A DNA stretch of 64,000 bases from Streptomyces sp. SID12501 (lineage in GTDB: Bacteria > Actinomycetota > Actinomycetes > Streptomycetales > Streptomycetaceae), in assembly GCF_010550245.1 (NCBI RefSeq), contig NZ_JAAGLU010000011.1, positions 62,001-126,000 of the forward strand, read 5' to 3'. The notes beneath the pieces are model-generated. The model worked only from the letters and a program-made list of their open reading frames with translations, ran no database searches and had not been told where the DNA came from. Of this stretch, positions 8,147 through 16,112 are shown one piece after another. The number at the start of each line of letters is the position of its first letter. The stretch's first letter is position 1. The position numbers and the translations under genes were made by a program.

Positions 8147-8653
8147 TCAGCCCTGATCTTGCTCGGAGGTACCCGCGGACCGCGCCTCGGTGAGCGCCCG
8201 CAGGGTGCGCGCGTCCTCGATGGCACGCTGTTTGGCGATGCCGGGCTGGATGCCGAGCGCGGGCAGACTCGTACCGTCACTGAGGTCGAGGAACACCCAG
8301 GGGTCGCCCGGCCGGAGGTTCACCCGGAGGATCTCCGCCCAGTCCAGACGCCTCTTGCTCGCGATGTTGACGACGGTGACTCCGGACTCGTCCGCGACCA
8401 CCTTCGGCCGGGACAGGAGCAGGAGTACGGAGGACAGCAGCGCGCCGGTGAAGACGAAGCTGAGGCGCTCCCCGGGGCTGAGGTTCTCCAGGAGCAGCGC
8501 GATCGTCGTGATGACGGCGAAGATCGCGACGCTCGCGGTGCCCAGCACGGCCCGGGTGCGGCCCGGCCGAAAAGTGACGGGCAGCACGGGCAGCGCCGGT
8601 GGAACGGGTGCGGTGGGCGGATCCTGCATCGGTGTACGGTCCCTGTCGCTCAC
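8147..8653 (-). CDS. Membrane protein with bacterial PH-like domain
   Basis: A 168-residue protein: proline-rich N terminus (PPTAPVPPALPVLPVTFRPG), two hydrophobic helices (AVLGTASVAIFAVITTIALL; LSFVFTGALLSSVLLLLSRP), then a short PH-like beta domain (RPKVVADESGVTVVNIASKR, LDWAEILRVNLRPGDPWVFL). These bPH proteins are common in actinobacteria and have no assigned biochemical role. It lies 22 bases after the hisG stop, so it is probably the last gene of the rib-his unit, ending at the hairpin at 8068-8096. Confidence 0.75.
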   Translation of the reverse strand: MSDRDRTPMQDPPTAPVPPALPVLPVTFRPGRTRAVLGTASVAIFAVITTIALLLENLSPGERLSFVFTGALLSSVLLLLSRPKVVADESGVTVVNIASKRRLDWAEILRVNLRPGDPWVFLDLSDGTSLPALGIQPGIAKQRAIEDARTLRALTEARSAGTSEQDQG

Positions 8654-8675
8654 GGTGTCGGTGGCTTGCCGTGTC

Positions 8676-9524
8676 TCAGAGGCGGCAGGCGTGGATGGCC
8701 GTGGTCAGGATGGCCCGCGCGCCGATGTCGTACAGATCGTCCATGATCCGCTGGGCCTCCTTGGACGGGACCATCGCTCGGACGGCGACCCAGCCCTCGT
8801 TGTGCAGCGGCGAGACGGTCGGCGACTCGAGACCGGGCGTCAGGGCGACGGCCTTCTCCAGCTGCTCGACACGGCAGTCGTAGTCCATCATCACGTACGT
8901 CCGGGCCACCAGGACGCCCTGGAGGCGGCGCAGGAACTGCTGGACCTTGGGTTCCTCGGCCTCCGCTCCGACCCGGCGGATGACGATCGCCTCGGACTTC
9001 ATGATGGGCTCGCCGAACACCTCCAGGCCCGCGTTGCGCAGTGAGGTGCCGGTCTCGACGACATCCGCGATGACCTCGGCGACGCCGAGCTCGATCGCGG
9101 TCTCGACGGCGCCGTCGAGGTGGACGACGGAGGCGTCCACGCCGTGGTCGGCGAGGTGCTTGGCGACGATCCCCTCGTACGAGGTGGCCACGGTCAGGCC
9201 GGCCAGATCCTCGATGCCCGCCGCGGTGCCGGGCTTGCCGGCGAAGCGGAAGGTGGAGCGGGCGAAGCCGAGCGGGAGGATCTCCTCCGCGTTGGCCCCG
9301 GAGTCGACGAGCAGGTCTCCACCGGTGATGCCGATGTCGAGGCGGCCGGAGGAGACGTAGATCGCGATGTCGCGGGGGCGGAGGTAGAAGAACTCGACCT
9401 CGTTCTCCGGGTCGACGATCCGCAGCTCCTTGGACTCCCGGCGCTGCTGGTAGCCGGCCTCATGCAGCATCGCCGACGCAGGGCCTGACAGGGAACCCTT
9501 GTTGGGGACGGCGATGCGCAGCAT
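8676..9524 (-). CDS. hisG: ATP phosphoribosyltransferase
   Basis: Catalyses the first step of histidine synthesis, ATP + PRPP to phosphoribosyl-ATP, in the cytoplasm. The 282-residue length is that of the long form with a C-terminal ACT-like histidine-binding domain. Recognisable parts are RIAVPNKGSLSGPASAMLHE at the N terminus, DIGITGGDLLVDSG, the PRPP loop region ADVVETGTSLRNAGLEV and the regulatory end PLHNEGWVAVRAMVP. The long form acts without HisZ. It follows hisE by 46 bases; the two lie at the end of the riboflavin gene run. Confidence 0.95.
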   Translation of the reverse strand: MLRIAVPNKGSLSGPASAMLHEAGYQQRRESKELRIVDPENEVEFFYLRPRDIAIYVSSGRLDIGITGGDLLVDSGANAEEILPLGFARSTFRFAGKPGTAAGIEDLAGLTVATSYEGIVAKHLADHGVDASVVHLDGAVETAIELGVAEVIADVVETGTSLRNAGLEVFGEPIMKSEAIVIRRVGAEAEEPKVQQFLRRLQGVLVARTYVMMDYDCRVEQLEKAVALTPGLESPTVSPLHNEGWVAVRAMVPSKEAQRIMDDLYDIGARAILTTAIHACRL

Positions 9525-9570
9525 GAGACAAGCTTCCTTCGTTTCGTACGGAAAGGTGTGCGACTACGGC

Positions 9571-9843
9571 TTACAGGTGGGCGTAGACGTCGTCCAGCGA
9601 GATTCCGCGGGCGACCATCATCACCTGGACGTGGTAGAGCAGCTGCGAGATCTCCTCGGCGGCTGCTTCCTTGCCCTCGTACTCGGCGGCCATCCAGACC
9701 TCGGCGGCCTCTTCTACGACCTTCTTGCCGATGGCATGGACGCCCTTGCCGACCAGCTCAGCGGTGCGGGAGGTGGCGGGATCGCCCGTGGCGGCCTTGT
9801 GCTGGAGCTCGGTGAAGAGCTCTTCGAACGTCTTATTGGACAT
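9571..9843 (-). CDS. hisE: Phosphoribosyl-ATP pyrophosphatase
   Basis: Hydrolyses phosphoribosyl-ATP to phosphoribosyl-AMP, the second step of histidine synthesis. The 90-residue protein has the MazG-like metal-binding helices GKKVVEEAAEVWMAAEYEG and EEISQLLYHVQVMMVARGIS. I use the ATG at 9843 (MSNKTFEELFTELQHK), with GGGGG a few bases upstream as ribosome-binding site; a GTG four codons earlier is less likely because it would consume that site. Gap to ribH is 34 bases, to hisG 46, so all three are probably co-transcribed. HisI is separate and not in the window. Confidence 0.94.
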   Translation of the reverse strand: MSNKTFEELFTELQHKAATGDPATSRTAELVGKGVHAIGKKVVEEAAEVWMAAEYEGKEAAAEEISQLLYHVQVMMVARGISLDDVYAHL

Positions 9844-9877
9844 GATGGCCCCCACATTACGTGGTGAATGGAACTCC

Positions 9878-10363
9878 CTATCGCCAGGGTTCGGATACTG
9901 AGCGGAGGGTGGCCGCCGTCGCCACGGCCGCTGTCACCGCCTCGTGCCCCTTGTCCTCGTTGGAGCCCTCGATGCCCGCGCGGTCGAGGGCCTGCTCCTC
10001 GGTGTCGCAGGTCAGCACGCCCATGCCGATGGGGACTCCGGTGTCGACGGAGACCTGGGTCAGGCCCTGGGTGACGCCCTGGCACACGTACTCGAAGTGG
10101 GGAGTGCCGCCCCGGATGACGACGCCGAGGGCGACGATCGCGTCGTAGCCCCGCCCGGCCAGGACCTTGGCGACGACCGGGAGTTCCCAGCTGCCGGGGA
10201 CCCTCAGCAGGGTCGGCTCGTCGATGCCCAGGTCGTGCAGGGCGCGCAGGGCGCCGTCCACCAGACCGTCCATCACCTTCTCGTGCCACTGGGCCGCGAT
10301 GACGGCGACGCGCAGGTCACCGCAGTTGCGTACGGACAGTTCGGGTGCACCCTTGCCGCTCAC
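9878..10363 (-). CDS. ribH: 6,7-dimethyl-8-ribityllumazine synthase
   Basis: Condenses 5-amino-6-ribitylaminouracil with 3,4-dihydroxybutanone 4-phosphate to lumazine, the penultimate step of riboflavin synthesis; the family forms 60-mer or pentamer shells. The 161 residues contain the substrate-binding segments AAQWHEKVMDGLVDGALRAL, RVPGSWELPVVAK, VALGVVIRGGTPHFEYV and IPIGMGVLTCDTEEQA-type (here VPIGMGVLTCDTEEQALDRA). Fourth gene of the FMN-riboswitch unit, separated from ribBA by a 72-base spacer with an odd internal repeat. Confidence 0.95.
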   Translation of the reverse strand: MSGKGAPELSVRNCGDLRVAVIAAQWHEKVMDGLVDGALRALHDLGIDEPTLLRVPGSWELPVVAKVLAGRGYDAIVALGVVIRGGTPHFEYVCQGVTQGLTQVSVDTGVPIGMGVLTCDTEEQALDRAGIEGSNEDKGHEAVTAAVATAATLRSVSEPWR

Positions 10364-10377
10364 GTTCTCGTCTCTCC

Positions 10378-10435
10378 TTGGCTGTCTCTACAACGTCTTC
10401 TGCAGCGTCTTCTACAGCGAGTTCTGCAGCGGTCT
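10378..10435. repeat. Imperfect tandem repeat in the ribBA-ribH spacer
   Basis: On the minus strand the spacer reads as about four imperfect copies of a 15-base unit related to GTAGAAGACGCTGCA, directly after the ribBA stop and before the ribH ribosome-binding site. The pattern keeps an open frame of Glu/Ala/Val/Asp codons, so it may be a decayed coding extension or a spacer of fixed structure. Confidence 0.5.
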
Positions 10436-11785
10436 CTACTGGTTGCCGCAGGGGGACACGGGGGCCGCGTCCAGCCAGGGCAGGTCGTGTCCCATCCGGT
10501 CCCGCTTGGTGCGCAGGTAGTGGAGGTTGTGCTCGCCCGCCTGTACGGGCATCGGCTCGCGGCCGGTGACCTTGAGGCCGTGGCGGACGAGCGCGTCGGT
10601 CTTGTCGGGGTTGTTGGTCATCAGGCGCACGCTGCGGACGCCGAGGTCCTGGAGTATCCGCGCGCCGGCGCCGTAGTCCCGGGCGTCGGCGGGCAGGCCG
10701 AGCTCCAGGTTGGCGTCGAGGGTGTCGCGGCCCTGCTCCTGGAGTTCGTACGCCCGGAGCTTGGACAGCAGTCCGATGCCGCGCCCCTCGTGGCCGCGCA
10801 GGTAGACGACCACTCCCCGGCCCTCGTCCCGGATGCGTTCGAGGGAGGTCTCCAGCTGGGGGCCGCAGTCGCAGCGCAGGGAGTGGAAGACGTCGCCGGT
10901 GAGGCATTCGGAGTGGACGCGGACCAGGACGTCCTCGCCGTCGTCGGCGCCGATGTCGCCGTGGACGAGGGCGACGTGTTCGACGCCGTCGACGGTGGAG
11001 CGGTAGCCGTACGCCGTGAACGTGCCGAAGGCGGTGGGGAGCCTGGTCTCGGCCTCGCGGCGGACGGTGGGTTCGGCGCTCTTGCGGTAGGCGACCAGGT
11101 CCTCGATGGAGATGATCGTCAGGCCGTGCTTGCGGGCGAAGGGGATCAGCTCGGGCAGGCGCAGCATCCGGCCGTCCTCGCCGGCGATCTCCACGATGGC
11201 CCCGGCCGGGCGCAGCCCCGCGAGACGGGCGAGGTCGACGGCCGCCTCGGTGTGGCCGTTGCGGACCAGCACGCCGCCGGGCCTGGCGCGCAGCGGGAAG
11301 ATGTGGCCCGGGCGGACGAAGTCGTCGGCGCCGGTGTCGCCGCTCGCGAGGAGCTGAAGCGTGGTCGCCCGGTCGGAAGCCGAGATACCGGTGCTCACAC
11401 CGTGAACCGCCGAGGCGTCGACGGAGACTGTGAACGCGGTTTTCATCGACTCGGTGTTGTCGTCGACCATCTGCGGCAGCCGGAGCCGGTCGAGCTCGTC
11501 GCCCTCCATCGGGGCGCAGATGAGCCCGCGGCACTCGCTCATCATGAACGCGACGATCTCGGGGGTCGCCTTCTCGGCGGCGATGACGAGGTCGCCCTCG
11601 TTCTCCCGGTCCTCGTCGTCGACGACCACGACCGGGCGGCCGGCCGCGATGTCCGCGATGGCCCGCTCGATCGGGTCGAGGGACCAGTCCTCCATGTTGT
11701 CGGTGCTGTAGAGGACCGGCGGGATCGAAGGGGTGGCGCGTAGCGTCTCGTTCGGGGCGGTGGTGGGAGACGTGAGAGCAGTCAT
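10436..11785 (-). CDS. ribBA: Bifunctional DHBP synthase / GTP cyclohydrolase II
   Basis: Supplies both precursors of riboflavin: the N-terminal half (RibB) makes 3,4-dihydroxybutanone 4-phosphate from ribulose 5-phosphate, the C-terminal half (RibA) opens GTP. The 449 residues show RibB signatures VVVVDDEDRENEGDLVIAAE and STGISASDRATTLQLLA, then RibA with the zinc cysteines in HSECLTGDVFHSLRCDCGPQ and LRGHEGRGIGL. ATG 11785 has GGAAGGAG eight bases upstream and overlaps the ribM stop (ATGA). The protein ends with SPCGNQ shortly after the cyclohydrolase fold. Confidence 0.95.
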   Translation of the reverse strand: MTALTSPTTAPNETLRATPSIPPVLYSTDNMEDWSLDPIERAIADIAAGRPVVVVDDEDRENEGDLVIAAEKATPEIVAFMMSECRGLICAPMEGDELDRLRLPQMVDDNTESMKTAFTVSVDASAVHGVSTGISASDRATTLQLLASGDTGADDFVRPGHIFPLRARPGGVLVRNGHTEAAVDLARLAGLRPAGAIVEIAGEDGRMLRLPELIPFARKHGLTIISIEDLVAYRKSAEPTVRREAETRLPTAFGTFTAYGYRSTVDGVEHVALVHGDIGADDGEDVLVRVHSECLTGDVFHSLRCDCGPQLETSLERIRDEGRGVVVYLRGHEGRGIGLLSKLRAYELQEQGRDTLDANLELGLPADARDYGAGARILQDLGVRSVRLMTNNPDKTDALVRHGLKVTGREPMPVQAGEHNLHYLRTKRDRMGHDLPWLDAAPVSPCGNQ

Positions 11786-12423
11786 GCGGGCGCTCCTTCC
11801 AGGACGGGCCGCGTGTCCCTGCGGGAGCGCAGCCACCAGTCGCGCATGCCCCACAGGACGAGCGCGCCGTAGATGACGTAGACGAAGCCGGAGAAGGCGT
11901 AGCCGTTGGCGAAGTTGAGGGGGACGCCGACGAGGTCGACGAGGAGCCAGGCGAACCAGAACTCGACCATGCCGCGCGCCTGGGCGTACATGGCGACGAT
12001 GGTGCCGACGAAGATGTAGGCGTCCGGCCAGGGGTCCCAGGACAGGGTCGGGTAGGCCTTGAAGAGCAGGGCCACGGCGACCGTGCCGACGGCGGCGGCG
12101 CCGATCATGGCCACTCGCTCGCGCCAGGTGGCGAACCGCGGGGTGATGTGACCGTCCGCGGAGTCGCCCTTGTGGCGGTTCCACTGCCACCAGCCGTAGC
12201 CGGCGACGGCCATGACGACGACCTGCTTGCCCGCACTGCCGGTGAGGTGGCCGAAGAAGGCGCCGAAGAGGATCAGGCCGGAGAGGAACTGCACCGGCCA
12301 GCTCAGCAGGGAGCGCCGCCAGCCGAGGGCGAGGGCGATCAGGCCGAGGATGTTGCCGATCATGTCCGACCAGAGGATGTGCTGGTCGAGGAGGGTGAAC
12401 GCCTCGGTGTTCAGCCGGTTCAC
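11782..12423 (-). CDS. ribM: Riboflavin transporter of the PnuC superfamily (RibM/PnuX-like)
   Basis: A 213-residue protein with about six to seven membrane helices (GLIALALGWRRSLLSWPVQF, LSGLILFGAFFGHL, YVIYGALVLWGMRDWWL) and the PnuC-type signature AGYGWWQWNRHK. PnuC proteins carry nicotinamide riboside, but members located inside actinobacterial riboflavin operons under an FMN riboswitch are riboflavin facilitators (RibM of S. davaonensis/davawensis, PnuX of Corynebacterium). Position here, between ribE and ribBA with GTGA and ATGA overlaps at both ends, supports that role; nicotinamide riboside transport is the alternative. Start is GTG 12423. Confidence 0.88.
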   Translation of the reverse strand: MNRLNTEAFTLLDQHILWSDMIGNILGLIALALGWRRSLLSWPVQFLSGLILFGAFFGHLTGSAGKQVVVMAVAGYGWWQWNRHKGDSADGHITPRFATWRERVAMIGAAAVGTVAVALLFKAYPTLSWDPWPDAYIFVGTIVAMYAQARGMVEFWFAWLLVDLVGVPLNFANGYAFSGFVYVIYGALVLWGMRDWWLRSRRDTRPVLEGAPA

Positions 12424-13022
12424 TTCGCCGCCCCCTGCGGTCCGAGCAGCCGCTCGACGTACTTGGCGATGACGTCGACCTCGAGGTTGACCGGGTCGCC
12501 GGACTGCTTGCGGCCGAGCGTGGTCAGGTCGAGGGTGGTGGGGATGAGGCTGACGGTGAAGTAGTCCGGCCCGGCGTCGACGACGGTGAGGCTGATGCCG
12601 TCGACGGTGATGGAACCCTTCTCGACGACATAGCGGGTGAGGTCTGCGGGGAGCGAGATCTTGACGATCTCCCAGTTCTCGGACGGCCTGCGTTCGAGAA
12701 CCGTGCCCGTGCCGTCGACGTGGCCCTGCACGATGTGGCCGCCGAGGCGGGCTCCCAGGGCCATGGGGCGTTCGAGGTTGACGCGGGAGCCGACGGCGAG
12801 GGCGCCCAGGCCGGAGCGGTCGAGGGTCTCCGCCATGACGTCGGCGGTGAACTCGTCGCCCTCGTGTTCGACGACCGTGAGACACACGCCGTTGACGGCG
12901 ATGGAGTCGCCGTGGCGGGCACCTTCGGTGACCACGGGGCCACGGAGCCTGAAGCGGGAGGCGTCGCCGAGGTTCTCGACCGCCGTGACTTCGCCCAGTT
13001 CTTCGACGATTCCGGTGAACAC
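12420..13022 (-). CDS. ribE: Riboflavin synthase (alpha subunit)
   Basis: Dismutates two lumazines to riboflavin and the pyrimidinedione precursor. The 200 residues form two homologous lumazine-binding barrels, seen as FTGIVEELGEV...GARHGDSIAVNGVCLTVV and LGGHIVQGHVDGTGTVLERR...KGSITVDGISLTVV. The start is GTG 13022, giving the canonical N terminus (M)FTGIVEELG, with GGGAGGA upstream. First gene after the FMN riboswitch and coupled by GTGA overlap to ribM. It is called ribC or ribB in some Streptomyces annotations. Confidence 0.95.
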   Translation of the reverse strand: MFTGIVEELGEVTAVENLGDASRFRLRGPVVTEGARHGDSIAVNGVCLTVVEHEGDEFTADVMAETLDRSGLGALAVGSRVNLERPMALGARLGGHIVQGHVDGTGTVLERRPSENWEIVKISLPADLTRYVVEKGSITVDGISLTVVDAGPDYFTVSLIPTTLDLTTLGRKQSGDPVNLEVDVIAKYVERLLGPQGAAK

Positions 13023-13171
13023 TTCCCGGGTCCTCCCTGCCTCTTCGGGCACGGACTCCGGGGCCTGTCGATGACGACAGCTGTGAACGGGCAGGAACAT
13101 CGGGAGCGACGCCGGACGGAGCTCGACCCATGGCCGAGCGGTACGGCGGCGCGCACGAATGCCCGCCCGCC

Positions 13172-13303
13172 GCGCACTGCCTCCCATCCGGACTTTAACC
13201 GTCGGTCCAGGAATTCCACCTGGTCAACCGGCCACCGAAAAAAATGCGGACGGGTCGCGGACTGTAACCGCCGGTTCGGACTTTCACCGACCCCGGAGTG
13301 CGC
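13172..13303 (-). promoter_or_regulatory. FMN riboswitch (RFN element)
   Basis: Read on the minus strand, the closing stem GCGCAC/GTGCGC encloses the conserved RFN segments: CTCCGGGGTCGGTGAAAGTC, CGAACCGGCGGT, AGTCCGCGACCCG, GGTGGAATTCCTGGACCGA and GACGGTTAAAGTCCGGATGG, ending in GAGGCAGTGCGC. The order and wording are those of the universal RFN family. It lies 150 bases before ribE, so FMN should switch off ribE-ribM-ribBA-ribH and possibly hisE-hisG. The terminator or SD-masking arm would lie in 13023-13171; I see no T-rich terminator, suggesting translational control. Confidence 0.95.
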
Positions 13304-13440
13304 TGCTTCTGTTAGAGGCCAGTGTGCCACGCCTGGCCATACTCCATGCGGGTGAGTTTTGTGGACTGGCTCACAACAACCGATGGGAATAATCGACGGG
13401 ATCGGGCCACAGGCGAGAGGCGGGCAGCCAAGTCCCACAA

Positions 13441-13484
13441 TTGGTCCATACCTATTGACCGTCATGGTCCAGACCTCCTAGCGT
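13441..13484 (+). promoter_or_regulatory. Chitinase-type promoter with 12-bp direct repeats, no gene behind it
   Basis: TGGTCCATACCT (13442-13453) and TGGTCCAGACCT (13465-13476) are direct repeats 23 bases apart. They flank TTGACC (13455-13460), with a -10-like TAGCGT 18 bases further. Paired 12-base TGGTCCAGACCT repeats at the -35 region are the known control element of Streptomyces chitinase genes and resemble DasR sites. Transcription would run rightward, but the next gene on that strand starts at 14901 and the ROK gene on the opposite strand ends at 13550. No open reading frame follows. Confidence 0.7.
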
Positions 13485-13549
13485 CGGTGCCGGACCGGTG
13501 GCGGTGTCGACGGCTCTTGCCCGCCGCCGGTCCCTCACGCCCTCCCGCG

Positions 13550-14740
13550 CTACCCGATCCGCGCCCCGAACAGCACCTCCTGCGCACCCTCCCGCGCCGT
13601 CAGCAACGCCCCGCGCAGTACTGCTCCACCGCCCAGCATGCTCGCGCGCACCTGGGCCGGGAGGGGTGACATCCGGGCGAGCCGTTCCTCGACACGGGCG
13701 GCGAGTACGTCGCCGCCCGCCCGGCCGACCTCGCCGCCCAGCACCACGCACCCCGGGTCGAGGACGGCGACGACGGACGCGGCGCCGATGGCGACGCGAT
13801 CGGCGAGGGTTCCGAGAAAACGGGCGTGGGCCGGGACTCCAGGGGCCGCCACGGCCGCCCGGACCAGAGCCGCCGCGTAGGGCTCGTGGGCGGCGGCGTC
13901 GGCCACCAGGTCCTGCGTACCCGCCAGTCGGGCGATCGCCGCCGCTCCGGCCAGGGAGTGGAAGCCGCCCGCGCAGTCCGTGGCCGACGGCAGCTGCCCC
14001 GTGCCCGGCACCGGCAGGAAGCCGATCTCACCGGTGCCGCCGGAGGCCCCCCGGCGCAGGATGCCGTCGAGGACCACGGCCGCGCCGGTGCCGTGACCGA
14101 GCCACAGCAGCACGAAGGTGTCCCGGTCGCGGGCGGCGCCGTCGCGCTGTTCGGCGAGGGCGGCGAGGTTGGTCTCGTTCTCGACGATCACGCGGGTCCC
14201 GGGGAGCCGTTCCTGGAGCGCGGCGACCAGCCTGCGGTGCCACTCGGGCAGGCCCGTGGAGTCCCGGAGTTCACCGGTCGCCGGGTCGATCAGGCCGGGG
14301 GCGCCGACCCCGACCGTGTGCAGTTGCTCGGCCCCGGCCTCCTTGGCGGCCCGCTCGACGAGAGCGACCGCCTGTTCCACGGCGGGGCCGGTGCCGGTGT
14401 CACCCCCGATCGGCACGGACGCCTCGGCGAGCACCTCGCCCAGCAGGTCGGCGACGACGACGGAGACGCCTTCGGTACGGATGTCGAGGGCGGCCAGGTG
14501 GGCGAGGCCGGCGACGATCCCGTACACCTTCGCGTTGGGTCCTCGGCGCTGCTCTCCCGACTCCCCCACGATCGTGATCAGTCCGGCGGCGGTGAGGCGT
14601 TCGACGAGGTCGGCGACCGTCGGGCGGGACAGGCCGGTGAGCTGCTTCAACTGCCAGGCCGCCAACGGGCCTTCCTGCTGGAGCAGACGCAGGGCGAGCC
14701 GGTCGTTGATGGCCCGGGCGGTGCTCGGTGATGCGGGCAT
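13550..14740 (-). CDS. ROK-family transcriptional regulator, lacking the ROK zinc motif
   Basis: A 396-residue protein with an N-terminal winged helix (LQQEGPLAAWQLKQLTGLSR, PTVADLVERLTAAGLITIVG) and a ROK sugar-kinase-like domain (VGVGAPGLIDPATGELRDST, VIVENETNLAALAEQRDGAA, LWLGHGTGAAVVLDG, GGTGEIGFLPV). ROK repressors such as NagC and XylR sense sugars. The cysteine cluster CxCGxxGCxE, which follows the GEIG segment in canonical members, is absent here. It diverges from an MFS exporter at 14901 with a palindrome between them, which is the likely operator. ATG 14740 has GGAAGGAT eight bases upstream. Confidence 0.88.
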   Translation of the reverse strand: MPASPSTARAINDRLALRLLQQEGPLAAWQLKQLTGLSRPTVADLVERLTAAGLITIVGESGEQRRGPNAKVYGIVAGLAHLAALDIRTEGVSVVVADLLGEVLAEASVPIGGDTGTGPAVEQAVALVERAAKEAGAEQLHTVGVGAPGLIDPATGELRDSTGLPEWHRRLVAALQERLPGTRVIVENETNLAALAEQRDGAARDRDTFVLLWLGHGTGAAVVLDGILRRGASGGTGEIGFLPVPGTGQLPSATDCAGGFHSLAGAAAIARLAGTQDLVADAAAHEPYAAALVRAAVAAPGVPAHARFLGTLADRVAIGAASVVAVLDPGCVVLGGEVGRAGGDVLAARVEERLARMSPLPAQVRASMLGGGAVLRGALLTAREGAQEVLFGARIG

Positions 14741-14800
14741 GCCGAGATCCTTCCAGATCGGCGGGGCCGTTCCCGCTGCGGACGGCCCGTATCTCGCTAT

Positions 14801-14823
14801 CTATCAGGCAGGGTCCCTGATAG
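14801..14823. promoter_or_regulatory. Inverted repeat between divergent ROK and MFS genes
   Basis: CTATCAGG (14801-14808) and CCTGATAG (14816-14823) form a perfect 8-base dyad with a 7-base spacer. It lies 60 bases upstream of the ROK ATG and 77 upstream of the MFS ATG, the expected place for an operator used by the ROK protein to control both genes. Confidence 0.6.
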
Positions 14824-14900
14824 TTTACGGCGGCGCGCGGCGGAGGTTCCGCGGCACAAATGGAGACACGGCGGAGAGCCGACCCGGGGAGGGCCGCAGA

Positions 14901-16112
14901 ATGAGTGCTGTGCTGTACGAACGAGACGAGGTGAAGCGCGCCCGGTACGCCGTGGCCGCGGTCTTCGCCGTGCACGGCGCCGTCACCGGCTCGTTCGCGA
15001 CCCGGGTGCCGTGGATCCAGGACCACGCCTCGGTCAGCGCGGGGCAGTTGGGGCTGGCGCTGGCGTTCCCCGCGCTCGGCGCGTCCCTCGCGATGCCGCT
15101 CGCGGGCCGCATCAGCCACCGTTTCGGCGCCCGTACGGCGTTGCGCGGTCTGATCGCGCTCTGGACCCTGGCGCTCGTCCTGCCGGCCATGGCCCCGAAC
15201 CTCCCCACGCTCTGCCTCGCCCTGTTCGTCTACGGCGCCACCGCAGGCATGGCGGACGTGGCGATGAACGCGCTGGGCGTGGAGATCGAGAACCGGCTGG
15301 GCAGGTCGATCATGTCCGGCCTGCACGGCATGTGGAGCGCGGGCGCCCTGATCGGCGCGGCCGGCGGCACCCTCGCCGCACATCTGGGCTCGGACGCGCG
15401 CCTTCATCACGTACTCGCGGCGGCAGCCCTCACGGTGCTCGGCGTGGCCGCCTGCCGCTGGGTGCTCGACCTGCGCCCCACCGAGGACGAGGAGCCGCCC
15501 CCGAGGTTCGCGCTGCCGCCCAGGTCAGCGCTGCTGATCGGCGCGATCGGCTTCTGCGCGGTGTTCGCGGAGGGCGCGAGCCTGGACTGGTCGGCGGTGT
15601 ATCTGCGGGACGAGCTGGGGACCTCGGACGGTCTGGCGGCGGCTTCCACGACCGGCTTCATGCTGACGATGGCGGTGGCCCGGCTCGTCGGCGACGCGGT
15701 CGTGAACCGTTTCGGTGCGGTGCGCACGGTCCGCGCGGGCGGCGTGCTCGCCGTACTCGGCGGTGTGCTCATCGTGATCGCGGAGCGACCCGCCACGGCG
15801 ATGACCGGCTTCGGGCTGCTCGGTCTCGGTATCGCCGTGGTCGTCCCGCTGTGCTTCGCGGCGGCGGGCCACAGCGGCTCCAACCCCAGTCAAGCCATCG
15901 CGGGCGTCGCCACCATCACGTACACCTCGGGTCTGGTCGCGCCGAGCGCGATCGGGACACTGGCCCAGGCGACGAGCCTGGTGGTGTCGTTCGGGCTGGT
16001 CACAGTGCTGGCGGGCGGGCTCGCCGGGTTCGCGGGAGTCCTGCGGGCAGGCGAGAAGGACCGCCCGAAGGTCAGTCCGCCGAGCGCAGCAGTTCCCGAG
16101 CGCAGGCCCTGA
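14901..16112 (+). CDS. MFS transporter
   Basis: A 403-residue inner-membrane protein with about 12 predicted helices, e.g. YAVAAVFAVHGAVTGSFATR, LIALWTLALVLPAMA, AALTVLGVAACRWVL, LLGLGIAVVVPLCFAAAGHS. The GRISHRFGART segment after helix 2 is the MFS loop-2/3 signature. Similar proteins (e.g. the YfkF/fucose-permease-like group) act as exporters or sugar permeases; the ROK neighbour points to a sugar or sugar-derived substrate, but this is inference. ATG 14901 has GGGGAGGG upstream. Its last 41 bases overlap the convergent thioesterase gene. Confidence 0.85.
   Translation: MSAVLYERDEVKRARYAVAAVFAVHGAVTGSFATRVPWIQDHASVSAGQLGLALAFPALGASLAMPLAGRISHRFGARTALRGLIALWTLALVLPAMAPNLPTLCLALFVYGATAGMADVAMNALGVEIENRLGRSIMSGLHGMWSAGALIGAAGGTLAAHLGSDARLHHVLAAAALTVLGVAACRWVLDLRPTEDEEPPPRFALPPRSALLIGAIGFCAVFAEGASLDWSAVYLRDELGTSDGLAAASTTGFMLTMAVARLVGDAVVNRFGAVRTVRAGGVLAVLGGVLIVIAERPATAMTGFGLLGLGIAVVVPLCFAAAGHSGSNPSQAIAGVATITYTSGLVAPSAIGTLAQATSLVVSFGLVTVLAGGLAGFAGVLRAGEKDRPKVSPPSAAVPERRP

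Noticed and set aside
10436..12190. 584-residue reading of ribBA with a long N-terminal extension
   Set aside because: The extension is the ribM gene read in the wrong frame; ATG 11785 has a proper ribosome-binding site and overlaps the ribM stop.
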